From Actinomycetales bacterium (GTDB lineage Bacteria; Actinomycetota; Actinomycetes; Actinomycetales; Beutenbergiaceae): a stretch of DNA of 7,880 bases. The notes beneath the pieces were generated by a model that saw only the letters and a program-made list of their open reading frames with translations, was not told the origin of the DNA and ran no database searches. Of this stretch, positions 1 through 6,906 are shown piece after piece (the first letter of the stretch is position 1; every line of letters starts with the position of its first letter). The DNA lies in contig JAENWO010000105.1 in the NCBI GenBank assembly GCA_016649925.1, positions 1-7,880 on the forward strand, read 5' to 3'. The translations under genes and the position numbers were made by a program.

Positions 1-2
1 CC

Positions 3-914
3 CAACCCAGCGCCCGCCGTGCCGAGCTGCTGGAGCAGCGCCGGCCGCGGAACTCGTACTGGATATCGAGCATCGGCTTCGTGGCGCCCGGTGTGCTGAT
101 CGTCGCGTTCGTGCTCTACCTGCCGTTCCTGTGGACCACGTACATCAGCTTCACCGAGTACAACGGTCTCGGTGACCCCGAGCTCATCGGGGTCGCGAAC
201 TACCGCGAGATGTTCTCCGACCCCGCGCTCGTCAACTCGGTCCTCAACACCCTGTACTGGGTGATCGGCACGATCGCGCTACCCGTGGGGCTCGGTCTCC
301 TCATCGCCGTGCTCAGCCACGGGATCAAGAACGCGACGCTCTTCCGGTTGCCGTTCCTCATCCCGTACGCGATCTCGGGCGTGGCCGTCGGCGTCATCTG
401 GTCCTTCATCCTGCAAACGAACGGCGCGCTGAGCCAGGCACTGGCGTTTCTGCACCTGCCGGGCTCGGACCTGCGGTGGCTGCTGGACGCGCCGCTCAAC
501 ACGTTCGTCATGATCGGCGCCTCGACCTGGCAGGGCGCCGGTGTGAACGCGCTGCTCTTCGGGATCGGGCTCCAGTCCATCCCCAAGGCACCGCTCGAGG
601 CGGCCCGGGTCGACGGGGCCTCCGGCTGGACGCTGTTTCGCACGATGACCTGGCCGATGCTCGCCCCCCTGACCACCGTCGTCGTCGGGCTCTCCATCGT
701 GGGCAGCCTCAAGACGTTCGACATCATCTGGGGCATGACGAAGGGCGGTCCGGGCCGGGTGTCCGAGACGCTCGCCCTCACCATGTACAAGGAGACGTTC
801 GTGAACAACGCATACGGGCTGGGCGGTGCCGTCGCCGTCTTCCTGACCGTCGTCACGGTGCTCGCGTCGATCCTGTACCTGCGCCGTCAGCTCTCCGACC
901 AGCGGTCGACGTAG
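3..914 (+). CDS. Sugar ABC transporter permease, MalF/UgpA type (5' end outside window)
   Basis: Inner-membrane subunit of a binding-protein-dependent carbohydrate importer. The frame is open from base 3. The GTG at 81 is unlikely to be the true start, because the upstream codons read as a basic stretch followed by WISSIGF, the normal lead into the first membrane helix of this family, so the start lies before the window. Numbering from 81, hydrophobic helices sit near residues 1-20, 56-80, 88-111, 140-164, 192-210 and 250-270. The cytoplasmic EAA loop that docks on the ATPase is clear at 173-180 (EAARVDGA), with the following PMLAP, at about bases 597-680. The next gene is its partner permease, 12 bases downstream. 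The substrate-binding protein is presumably encoded upstream, outside the window. A sugar or oligosaccharide substrate is inferred from the family and the neighbouring enzymes; its identity is unknown. Confidence 0.93.
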   Translation, partial: QPSARRAELLEQRRPRNSYWISSIGFVAPGVLIVAFVLYLPFLWTTYISFTEYNGLGDPELIGVANYREMFSDPALVNSVLNTLYWVIGTIALPVGLGLLIAVLSHGIKNATLFRLPFLIPYAISGVAVGVIWSFILQTNGALSQALAFLHLPGSDLRWLLDAPLNTFVMIGASTWQGAGVNALLFGIGLQSIPKAPLEAARVDGASGWTLFRTMTWPMLAPLTTVVVGLSIVGSLKTFDIIWGMTKGGPGRVSETLALTMYKETFVNNAYGLGGAVAVFLTVVTVLASILYLRRQLSDQRST

Positions 915-926
915 GGAGGGGGAACC

Positions 927-1778
927 GTGGCTGAAACGATGCGCCGAGTCGTCCTCGGGATCCTCGGGCTGCTCTGGCTCGTCCCCGTCTACCTGCTCCT
1001 CGCCAACGCGTCGAAGCGGCCCGAGCTGTTCGGGTCGATGCCGATCTGGCAACCCGGGGACCTCGGCGGGCTGCTGTCCAACATGTCCGACGCCTGGGAC
1101 CGGGGGAAGCTGTCCGAGGGCATCGGCTCCACCGCGATCTATGCGGTCGTCTCACCCCTCATCGCCGTGATCATCGGTGCCGCGGCCGGATTCTCCATCG
1201 TGGCCCTGCGGTTGCGGCACGGGTTCGCCTGGTTCGTGGTGATCTTCGCGAGCACGATCTTCCCGCTGCAGATGATCCTCATGCCGCTCTTCGTGGGCTA
1301 CGCGCAGACCGGGCTGTTCAACACCCGGGCGGGCATGATCCTCGTCTACACGGTGATCGCCGTCCCGTTCTCGGCGTTCGTGATGCGGAACTTCTTCGGC
1401 GGCATCGCCCATCAGCTCTTCGAGGCCGCGGTGATGGACGGCGCGACGCCGTGGCGCATCTTCTGGCGCATCTACCTGCCGATGTCCTCGAGCGCGCTCG
1501 TGGCGATCTTCATCCTGCAGGCGACGTTCGTCTGGAACGACCTGCTCCTCGGGCTGACCCTGACCCAGTCGTCCCAGATCCGCCCGGTGATCACGGCCCT
1601 GTCGGCGCTGCAGAGTACGTACGGCGGGTCCGCGATGTCCACCGTGCTCGCCGGCGGACTGCTCGTCTCCCTGCCGACCGTCTCGTCTCCCTGCCGACCG
1701 TCGTCCTCTTCCTCGCGACGCAGCGTGCCTTCACGCGCGGCCTCTCGCTCGGACAGTTCTAGGAGCGTGGGTCAGTAG
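927..1778 (+). CDS. Sugar ABC transporter permease, MalG/UgpE type, frameshifted near the C-terminus
   Basis: Second membrane subunit of the same importer. It starts at GTG 927 behind a purine-rich site (GGGAGGGGG, 914-922). Helices lie near residues 6-26, 69-92, 101-125, 135-155 and 189-209. The EAA loop is intact (EAAVMDGA, 166-173), and FVWNDLLLG at 201-209 is typical of the family. After SLPTV (residues 248-252) the frame breaks: a 20-bp unit occurs twice in tandem at 1662-1701. As written, the last helix is replaced by a Ser/Arg-rich tail and translation ends at TAG 1776-1778, inside the downstream inserted element. Removing one copy restores VVLFLATQRAFTRGLSLGQF, a normal end for the family, with stop TAG 1760-1762 and a length of 271 residues. 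The sixth helix is therefore damaged and function doubtful, unless the duplication is an assembly error. Confidence 0.9.
   Translation: MAETMRRVVLGILGLLWLVPVYLLLANASKRPELFGSMPIWQPGDLGGLLSNMSDAWDRGKLSEGIGSTAIYAVVSPLIAVIIGAAAGFSIVALRLRHGFAWFVVIFASTIFPLQMILMPLFVGYAQTGLFNTRAGMILVYTVIAVPFSAFVMRNFFGGIAHQLFEAAVMDGATPWRIFWRIYLPMSSSALVAIFILQATFVWNDLLLGLTLTQSSQIRPVITALSALQSTYGGSAMSTVLAGGLLVSLPTVSSPCRPSSSSSRRSVPSRAASRSDSSRSVGQ
1662..1701 (+). repeat. Perfect 20-bp tandem duplication inside the permease gene
   Basis: The unit CTCGTCTCCCTGCCGACCGT occurs at 1662-1681 and again, without mismatch, at 1682-1701. Twenty bases is not a multiple of three, so the second copy shifts the reading frame of the MalG-type permease. 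Deleting either copy gives exactly 816 bases from GTG 927 to TAG 1762 and a family-typical C-terminus, so the single-copy state is almost certainly ancestral. Polymerase slippage or an assembly error could each produce it. Confidence 0.95.
1763..1777 (+). repeat. Left terminal inverted repeat of the small element
   Basis: Fifteen bases, GAGCGTGGGTCAGTA, matched perfectly in reverse complement at 1880-1894. The palindromic CTAG on each side extends the apparent symmetry to 19 bases. The frameshifted permease frame terminates just inside this repeat, at TAG 1776-1778. Confidence 0.88.
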
Positions 1779-1879
1779 TCGGATATGGTCCATTCTCTAT
1801 GTGGTAAACCTACAAGAACGAACCTCGCAGGAGCCAAAAACTTCCTCCGGAGTTGTAGCATCCCTCAGTCGATTTTCAT

Positions 1880-1894
1880 TACTGACCCACGCTC
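1880..1894 (-). repeat. Right terminal inverted repeat of the small element
   Basis: TACTGACCCACGCTC, the perfect reverse complement of 1763-1777. It is followed by the second CTAG (1895-1898), whose last two bases form the start of the ribosome-binding site of the next gene. Confidence 0.88.
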
Positions 1895-1896
1895 CT

Positions 1897-1902
1897 AGGA
1901 GG
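1897..1902 (+). promoter_or_regulatory. Shine-Dalgarno site of the SDR gene, straddling the insertion edge
   Basis: AGGAGG lies six bases before GTG 1909, which selects that start over ATG 1921 (18 bases away, too far). The first two bases belong to the right-hand CTAG copy, so the target duplication preserved the ribosome site despite the insertion. Confidence 0.8.
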
Positions 1903-1908
1903 CCTCTC

Positions 1909-2754
1909 GTGACCGCAACCATGACCACGCCCGACGGCGCAGGCTCGCCCGGCGGCGCAGGCTCGCCTCTGGTCGTGGCCGTCACCGGGGGCGCGGCCGG
2001 CATCGGGGGCGCGGTCAGCACCGCGCTCGCCGCGCACGGCGCCCATGTCTACGCCCTGGACCTCGACGAGCAGGCGCTGGCCGGGCTGGTGACGGCGTGC
2101 GCCGGCTCGCCCGGGAGGGTCGAACCGGTTGCGGTCGACGTGACGGACGACGCCGCGATGGCCGCCGCGTTCGAGCGGATCGGGGCCGACGGCGGTGTGA
2201 ACGCCCTGGTCTGCGCGGCCGGCATCCAGACGTACGGCACCGTGGACGGCACGTCGATGGAGACCTACGACAAGGTGATGGCGGTCAACGTGCGCGGTGC
2301 GTTCCTCGCCGCCCACCACGCGGTGCCCCAGATGCGGGCTCGGGGCGGGGGCGGGATCGTGCTCGTCTCCTCGGTGCAGGCCTATGCCGCCCAGCAGGGG
2401 GTGGCCGCCTACGCGGCTACCAAGGGTGCGCTCCTGTCCCTGGTGCGGGCGATGGCAGTGGACCACGCCGCCGAGGGCATCCGGGTCAACGCCGTCTGCC
2501 CCGGCTCCGTGGACACGCCCATGCTGCGGTGGGCGGCCGGGCTGCACGCCGGGAGCGAGGCGGAGGTCGAGGACGTCATCGCCGGCTGGGGTCGGGCGCA
2601 CCCGCTGGGCCGGGTGGCCCGCAGCTCGGAGATCGCCGACGTGATCGAGTACCTCCTGAGCGATCGTGCGTCCTTCATCACGGGCGCGGACATCAAGGTG
2701 GACGGCGGTCTCACCGCCGGCAACGCCGTGGAACTACCCGAGGACGAGTCATGA
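1909..2754 (+). CDS. Short-chain dehydrogenase/reductase (SDR), probably NAD-dependent
   Basis: A 281-residue cytoplasmic oxidoreductase of the classical SDR type. The Rossmann glycine motif TGGAAGIG is at residues 26-33. An acidic residue ends the second strand (ALDLD, D51), which usually favours NAD over NADP. CAAG is at 102-105, N127 sits in the AVNVRGAF segment, and the catalytic residues are S155, Y168 and K172 (YAATK). The C-terminal part has the usual PGSVDTPM and ITGADIKVDGG motifs. GTG 1909 is chosen because of its AGGAGG site. The frame is also open upstream to GTG 1801 through the inserted element, but that start has no ribosome site. The first 20 residues are a Gly/Ser/Pro-rich extension containing a short repeat. 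Its stop overlaps the next start (ATGA). A role as sugar or sugar-acid dehydrogenase is inferred from context; the substrate is unknown. Confidence 0.92.
   Translation: MTATMTTPDGAGSPGGAGSPLVVAVTGGAAGIGGAVSTALAAHGAHVYALDLDEQALAGLVTACAGSPGRVEPVAVDVTDDAAMAAAFERIGADGGVNALVCAAGIQTYGTVDGTSMETYDKVMAVNVRGAFLAAHHAVPQMRARGGGGIVLVSSVQAYAAQQGVAAYAATKGALLSLVRAMAVDHAAEGIRVNAVCPGSVDTPMLRWAAGLHAGSEAEVEDVIAGWGRAHPLGRVARSSEIADVIEYLLSDRASFITGADIKVDGGLTAGNAVELPEDES
1935..1967 (+). repeat. Short direct repeat in the SDR N-terminal extension
   Basis: CGGCGCAGGCTCGCC occurs at 1935-1949 and 1953-1967, an 18-bp period, and encodes two GAGSP units. It keeps frame and lies before the Rossmann fold, so it probably only varies a flexible tail. 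Confidence 0.75.
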
Positions 2755-4028
2755 ACACCAGCGGCCTGCGCATCGTCGATATCCGAGCGACCACCGTCAC
2801 CGTGCCGCTCGAGGCACCGCTGAGGCACTCCAACGGGGCCCACTGGGGCCGGTTCGTGCGCACGGTCGTCGAGGTCGAGGCGGACAACGGACTCATCGGG
2901 CTCGGTGAGCTCGGAGGCGGAGGGGAGAGCGCCGAGGCGGCGGTCACCTCGCTCAAGACCTACCTCGTGGGACACGACCCGGCACGCACCGAGGCGCTCC
3001 GCTTCATGCTGGCGAACCCGACGGCGAGCCTGTACAACAACCGTACCCAGCTGCTCGCGGCGGTGGAGTTCGCGTGCCTCGACCTCCTCGGGCAGCACGT
3101 CGGGCTGCCCGTCCACGACCTGCTCGGCGGTCGCGTCCGGGACGAGGTCGAGTTCGCGTCCTACCTGTTCTTCCGGTTCCCCGACCGCGAGGGGAACAAC
3201 GAGGTCCGCACGCCCGAGCAGCTCGTGGCCGAGGCCGGCCGGCTGCGCGAGCAGCACGGCTTCCGCGTGCACAAGCTCAAGGGCGGGGTGTTCGCCCCGG
3301 ACTACGAGCTCGCCTGCTACCGGGCCCTCGCCGACGCGTTCCCCCAGGACCGCTTCCGCTACGACCCCAACGGCGCCCTCAGCGTGGAGGAGTCGATCCG
3401 CTTCGCGCACGCCATCGAGGACCTGCCCAACGACTACCTCGAGGACCCGGTGTACTCCCTGACCGGGATGCGGCGGGTGCGGGAGAACACCCGGATCCCG
3501 CTCGCCACGAACACGGTGGTGGTGAACTTCGAGCAGCTCGCCGCGAACGTGCTGAACCCGGCCGTGGACGTGGTCCTGCTCGACACCACGTTCTGGGGCG
3601 GGATCCGTCCGTGCCTGCGCGCCGGCGGTATCTGCGAGGCGTTCTCGCTCGGCGTCGCGGTCCACTCCTCGGGCGAGCTGGGCATTCAGCTCGCCTCGAT
3701 GCTGCACCTCGGCGCGACGCTCCCGAACCTCGTCTTCGCGGCGGACGCGCACTACCACCACCTGCGCGGGGACGTCGTGGCCGGGGGGCTGCGCACATAT
3801 ACCGACGGCCGGATCGCCGTGCCCGAGGGACCCGGCCTCGGTGTCACCCTCGACCGCGAGAAGCTGGCCGAGTACGCCGAGCTGTACCGAGAGCTCGGTG
3901 GCTACCCCTACGACCGCGACCCCGCCCGGCCCGACTGGTACCCCCTGCTGCCGAACACGGAGTTTGCGGACCCGACGGCCGAGGGCATCCCGCCGGCGCT
4001 CGCGGCCGAGTACGCGCGGTGGCCCTGA
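2751..4028 (+). CDS. Enolase-superfamily dehydratase, glucarate dehydratase-like
   Basis: A 425-residue member of the mandelate racemase/enolase group, most like the glucarate dehydratase subgroup, which removes water from acid sugars to give 2-keto-3-deoxy products. The N-terminal capping domain is about residues 1-130, followed by the barrel. Expected active-site residues are present in order: K175 and K177 (KLKGG), metal ligands D205 (with N207 in DPNG), E231 (EDP) and N254 (ATNTVV), then D278 and H305 (VAVHSSGE) as the likely Asp-His pair. The KxK and late His together argue for the glucarate dehydratase type rather than muconate cycloisomerase. It starts at ATG 2751, overlapping the SDR stop by four bases, and its TGA overlaps the next ATG, so translation is probably coupled. 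The exact aldarate or aldonate substrate is not determinable. The gene appears intact. Confidence 0.88.
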   Translation: MNTSGLRIVDIRATTVTVPLEAPLRHSNGAHWGRFVRTVVEVEADNGLIGLGELGGGGESAEAAVTSLKTYLVGHDPARTEALRFMLANPTASLYNNRTQLLAAVEFACLDLLGQHVGLPVHDLLGGRVRDEVEFASYLFFRFPDREGNNEVRTPEQLVAEAGRLREQHGFRVHKLKGGVFAPDYELACYRALADAFPQDRFRYDPNGALSVEESIRFAHAIEDLPNDYLEDPVYSLTGMRRVRENTRIPLATNTVVVNFEQLAANVLNPAVDVVLLDTTFWGGIRPCLRAGGICEAFSLGVAVHSSGELGIQLASMLHLGATLPNLVFAADAHYHHLRGDVVAGGLRTYTDGRIAVPEGPGLGVTLDREKLAEYAELYRELGGYPYDRDPARPDWYPLLPNTEFADPTAEGIPPALAAEYARWP

Positions 4029-4740
4029 TGGTCCAGCTCGACCTCCCCCTCGAGCAGTTGAGGACGTACCGCTACCCACGGAGCGAACCGGCCGGGCTGG
4101 AGGAGTTCTGGGAGCGGACGCTGTCCGCCTCGCGCGCGGCCGGCGGTGCCGTGACGGCGGAGCTCGTCGACACGATGTTGCGCACCGTGACCGTCCATGA
4201 CGTCACGTTCCCGGGCTTCGAGGGGGAACCGGTGCGGGCCTGGTGGCTGCTCCCCGCAGGCGCCGAGGAACCCTTCCCGGTCGTGGTGGAGTACCTCGGG
4301 TACGGGGGAGGCCGGGGGCTGCCGCACGAGCGGCTCGTCTGGGCGAGCCACGGCTACGCCTGCATCCCGGTGACCGCGCCGTGGCCGCCCGGACGCCGTT
4401 CCTGTGCGGGATCGCGCGGTCGATCGAGGTGACGGACGCGCCGCCCTACCTCGAGCTCGGGCAGTACCTGGCCGTGCACCGTCTCGACGTGGAACGGGTC
4501 CTCGAGGTCCTCGACCACGTGGACGTGGCGTTCCTCGCACGGCGGGTCGCATGCCCGGCCTGGATCTCGGTGGGACTCGCGGACGCGACGTGCCCGCCGT
4601 CGGGCATCTTCGCCGCGATCAACGCGATCACCGCCGTCGTGCCCCACGTGACGACCTGTTCCTATAACGGTCACGAGGCGGGTGGGCCGCACGACGACGC
4701 CCACCTGGCCGGATGGCTCGCCGCACACCTGACCCCCTGA
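4028..4740 (+). pseudogene. Acetyl xylan esterase/cephalosporin C deacetylase family (AXE1), internally deleted
   Basis: Intact family members are about 320-residue alpha/beta hydrolases that remove acetyl groups from sugars. The N-terminal part is typical: DLPLEQLRTY from residue 5, DVTFPGFEGEPVRAWW, and the signature GYGGGRGLPHE at 91-101. Homology stops after GYACIPV (ends 4372). That frame then terminates at 4432 after 134 residues. From about 4378, in a different frame, the family C-terminus resumes: RTPFLCGIARSIEVT, YLAVHR, the SVGLADATCPPS segment with its Asp, and YNGHEAGG with its His, ending at TGA 4740. About 85-95 residues are missing, including the strand and elbow that carry the catalytic Ser (GxSQGG in the family). 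Deletion plus frame change means no working esterase. It is translationally overlapped with the dehydratase (TGATG). The recognisable remnants suggest a recent loss or an assembly collapse. Confidence 0.86.
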
Positions 4741-4741
4741 C

Positions 4742-4747
4742 GAGGAG
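4742..4747 (+). promoter_or_regulatory. Shine-Dalgarno site choosing the TTG start at 4756
   Basis: GAGGAG lies eight bases before TTG 4756. The in-frame ATG at 4768 would be 20 bases away, so the rare TTG start is preferred. Confidence 0.65.
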
Positions 4748-4755
4748 AGCGAACC

Positions 4756-6906
4756 TTGCCCGAACGAATGATCCCCAAGAGCGCCGACTTCGCGAGCGAC
4801 GTGATCGTCGACCGTTTCGACGACATGGTGAACCCCCCGGGACTGACGAACCACTGGGCCACCGCCCAGGTGGACCACGACGTCGTGGGCGTGCGCAGCC
4901 TCAACGTCCCGCCGGTGTCCCAGGGGGACTCCATCAGCGGGCAGCTCTACCTCGGGGGCCGGCTGGCCCGCTCCTACGGCGAACCGGTGGAGGTGCGCTG
5001 GCTCCCGGACCGGGTGGAGCGCAGCACGCGCATCGACGACTGGGTGGTGCGGACGGTGACGGTCTGCCCGCCGGGGGAGCCCGCCGTCGTCGTCGACATC
5101 GAAGTGGAGAACGCCGCGGGCGGGCCGCGCGAGCTGCGCCTCGGGCTCTGGCTGTTCTCGACCGTGACGCGGCAGGCCACGCCCTGGCTCTCTGCGGAGC
5201 CGCCGCAGGCCCTCAACACGCTCGCGCGGGAGGGGGCGGTGGTCACGGGCACTCCGCGGGACGGCTCGGCCACGAGCGTGCAGGCTCTACTGCTGCCCGA
5301 CGGCGCACGTCTGGAGGACGGGACGCCTCGCCTCGTGGCGGCGGTCACCGAGGTGGGCGCCTGGGAGCGCGTCCGGTTCGGGTACGTGCACGCCGTGGCT
5401 ACGAGCGCGGACGACGCCCGAGCCGTGCTCGACCGGCTGAGCGGGTCCGTCACCCGCGCGGTCGGAGCGAGCGAGCGGGAGTGGGACCGGCAGATCGCCG
5501 CGATGTTCGACCCGGCCGACGCCGAGTTCGGAGGGTCTCTCCCCGTGCTGGAGACGTCCGACGACGCGCTGCGCCGGTTGTACTGGTGGGGCGCACTGGG
5601 CGTGCTGTGGTTCAAGCGGGACAACCCGGCCTCCTTCATGGGTCGCACGTACGACACGCTGATGCCCCGCTACTGGCAGACGACGACGTTCATCTGGGAC
5701 TACTCCCTCAGCTCGCTCGTGCACGCGCTGCTCGACCCGGGGGTGATGCGCACGCAGATCTCGCACTGGGTGAGCACCGACATCGACAAGCACTTCGGCA
5801 CCGAGTGGCTCACCGGTGGGCCGGTGGGGTACTGGTACTCGGTCAACCACTACGCCATGACGCGGCTGGTGCGGGACTACGTCGCCGTCACCGGTGACCG
5901 GGGCTTCCTCGAGGCCGAGCTGTCCACGGTGGACGGCGGCACCCACCGGCTCGCCGACCACGTCCGGACCTGGTCGCGGGCCTGGCACCGGATCCGGTCC
6001 GCGAGCGGGCTCGCCGACTACGGGGAGATCGACAACCTGCTCGAGTGCGTGAGCAGCTACGTCCACGAGGTCGCGAGCCTGAACGCGGCGAACGTGTGGT
6101 GCCTGCGGGTGGCGGCGGAGCTGGCCGAGCTCGAGGGTGACGCGACCGAGGCCGCGACGTTCCGGGCGGAGGCGGACGAGCTAGTGGGGCTCGTCCAGGA
6201 GCTCTACATCCCCGGCAGCGGGTTCTTCCACGCCCGCCAGCCGGACGGCACGCTCGTGCCCACCCGGCACTGCTACGACTTCGCCACCGTGGGCACGACG
6301 ATCGCCTCAGACCTCCCCGCGGACGTGCGCGGGGAAATGGTGCGGTTCTTCGAGACCGAGCTGCGGACGCCGTCGTGGATGCGGGCGCTCTCACCTTTCG
6401 ACCCCGACGCCGGCTACTCGTTGCGGGCGGACCACCAGTGGAACGGCGCCTACCCGGCGTGGCCTGCCGACTCGGCGCGGGCCGTGATCGAGCTGGGGCA
6501 CCCCGAGGTGGCACTCGACTGGCTCGCGGGTCTCGCCCGGACCGCGAACCAGGGTCCGCCCGGGCAGGCCCACTTCGTCGAGGAGGCCGCGGAGCCGGTC
6601 AACGGCGGGGCCCGCAAGACGCCTCCCCAGTTCCCGTACCTCATCGACTGGTCCTGCTCGTCGGCCGGGTCTTGGGTGGAGCTCGTGATCGCCGGCGTCT
6701 TCGGTGTGCACATCGCCCTCGACGGGTCCGTGACCGTGGACGGCTGCGTCGAGCGGCTCGACGCGGGTGCCGCCCTGCGTGGGCTCGTGGTCGACGGCGT
6801 GAGCTACGACGTCGTGGATGGGGAGATCACCACGACCGGTCGTGCCGCGGCGGCAGAGGGTGCCGTCGAGGCGGGGCCGGACCACGAGGGAGGTCGGTCG
6901 GAGTGA
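4756..6906 (+). CDS. Large six-hairpin-type glycoside hydrolase-like protein, family unassigned
   Basis: A 716-residue protein without a signal peptide, so probably cytoplasmic and acting on imported oligosaccharide. The first 250 residues are strand-rich (repeated alternating hydrophobic segments such as VVVDIEVEN), suggesting a beta-sandwich domain. Residues 265-650 read as an (alpha/alpha)6 barrel like that of debranching-type and GH63-like enzymes: RYWQTTTFIWDYSLSS (305-320), DYGEIDNLLE (421-430), LNAANVWCLRVAAELAEL (442-459), HQWNGAYPAWPADSA (560-574) and DWSCSSAGSWVELV (631-644). A short strand-rich tail follows. The acidic residues at D315, D421, E424, D426 and D572 are candidates for catalysis, but I cannot assign the pair. 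It starts at TTG 4756 with a good ribosome site, 15 bases after the esterase remnant, and its stop overlaps the next ATG. Long, intact and with normal codon use. The substrate is unknown. Confidence 0.72.
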   Translation: MPERMIPKSADFASDVIVDRFDDMVNPPGLTNHWATAQVDHDVVGVRSLNVPPVSQGDSISGQLYLGGRLARSYGEPVEVRWLPDRVERSTRIDDWVVRTVTVCPPGEPAVVVDIEVENAAGGPRELRLGLWLFSTVTRQATPWLSAEPPQALNTLAREGAVVTGTPRDGSATSVQALLLPDGARLEDGTPRLVAAVTEVGAWERVRFGYVHAVATSADDARAVLDRLSGSVTRAVGASEREWDRQIAAMFDPADAEFGGSLPVLETSDDALRRLYWWGALGVLWFKRDNPASFMGRTYDTLMPRYWQTTTFIWDYSLSSLVHALLDPGVMRTQISHWVSTDIDKHFGTEWLTGGPVGYWYSVNHYAMTRLVRDYVAVTGDRGFLEAELSTVDGGTHRLADHVRTWSRAWHRIRSASGLADYGEIDNLLECVSSYVHEVASLNAANVWCLRVAAELAELEGDATEAATFRAEADELVGLVQELYIPGSGFFHARQPDGTLVPTRHCYDFATVGTTIASDLPADVRGEMVRFFETELRTPSWMRALSPFDPDAGYSLRADHQWNGAYPAWPADSARAVIELGHPEVALDWLAGLARTANQGPPGQAHFVEEAAEPVNGGARKTPPQFPYLIDWSCSSAGSWVELVIAGVFGVHIALDGSVTVDGCVERLDAGAALRGLVVDGVSYDVVDGEITTTGRAAAAEGAVEAGPDHEGGRSE

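Larger units (their letters stand above)
1759..1898. mobile_element. MITE-like non-coding insertion with 15-bp inverted repeats and CTAG target duplication
   Basis: The perfect inverted repeats GAGCGTGGGTCAGTA (1763-1777) and TACTGACCCACGCTC (1880-1894) bound a 132-bp element. CTAG lies directly outside each end (1759-1762 and 1895-1898), as expected for a 4-bp target-site duplication. The element is about 50% GC by hand count, far below the flanking genes, and has no room for a transposase. Removing the element and one CTAG leaves the permease stop TAG followed by GAGGCCTCTC and GTG. This recreates a ten-base gap with an AGGAGG ribosome site, a convincing empty site. Known background: some IS5-related elements favour CTAG-like targets, so mobilisation by such a transposase is plausible, but the family is not assigned. 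An internally deleted IS remnant is the alternative. Confidence 0.85.

Noticed and set aside
81..914. GTG 81 as the real start of the first permease
   Set aside because: The frame is open from base 3 and the upstream residues form the usual basic leader and first half of helix one, so the gene begins before the window.
1801..1908. A 36-codon in-frame upstream extension of the SDR gene from GTG 1801, encoded inside the inserted element
   Set aside because: No ribosome site precedes GTG 1801, the codons are unlike the host gene, and the empty-site reconstruction shows the sequence arrived by insertion. GTG 1909 has an ideal AGGAGG site.
2097..2750. Long upstream extension of the dehydratase frame through the SDR gene
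   Set aside because: It is an Arg/Gly-rich shadow of the SDR gene. The dehydratase domain begins at ATG 2751 with the coupled ATGA junction.
2409..4079. Very long open frame on the minus strand opposite the dehydratase
   Set aside because: Its composition is that of an antisense shadow in GC-rich DNA, and the + strand carries clear enolase-superfamily motifs with proper codon bias.
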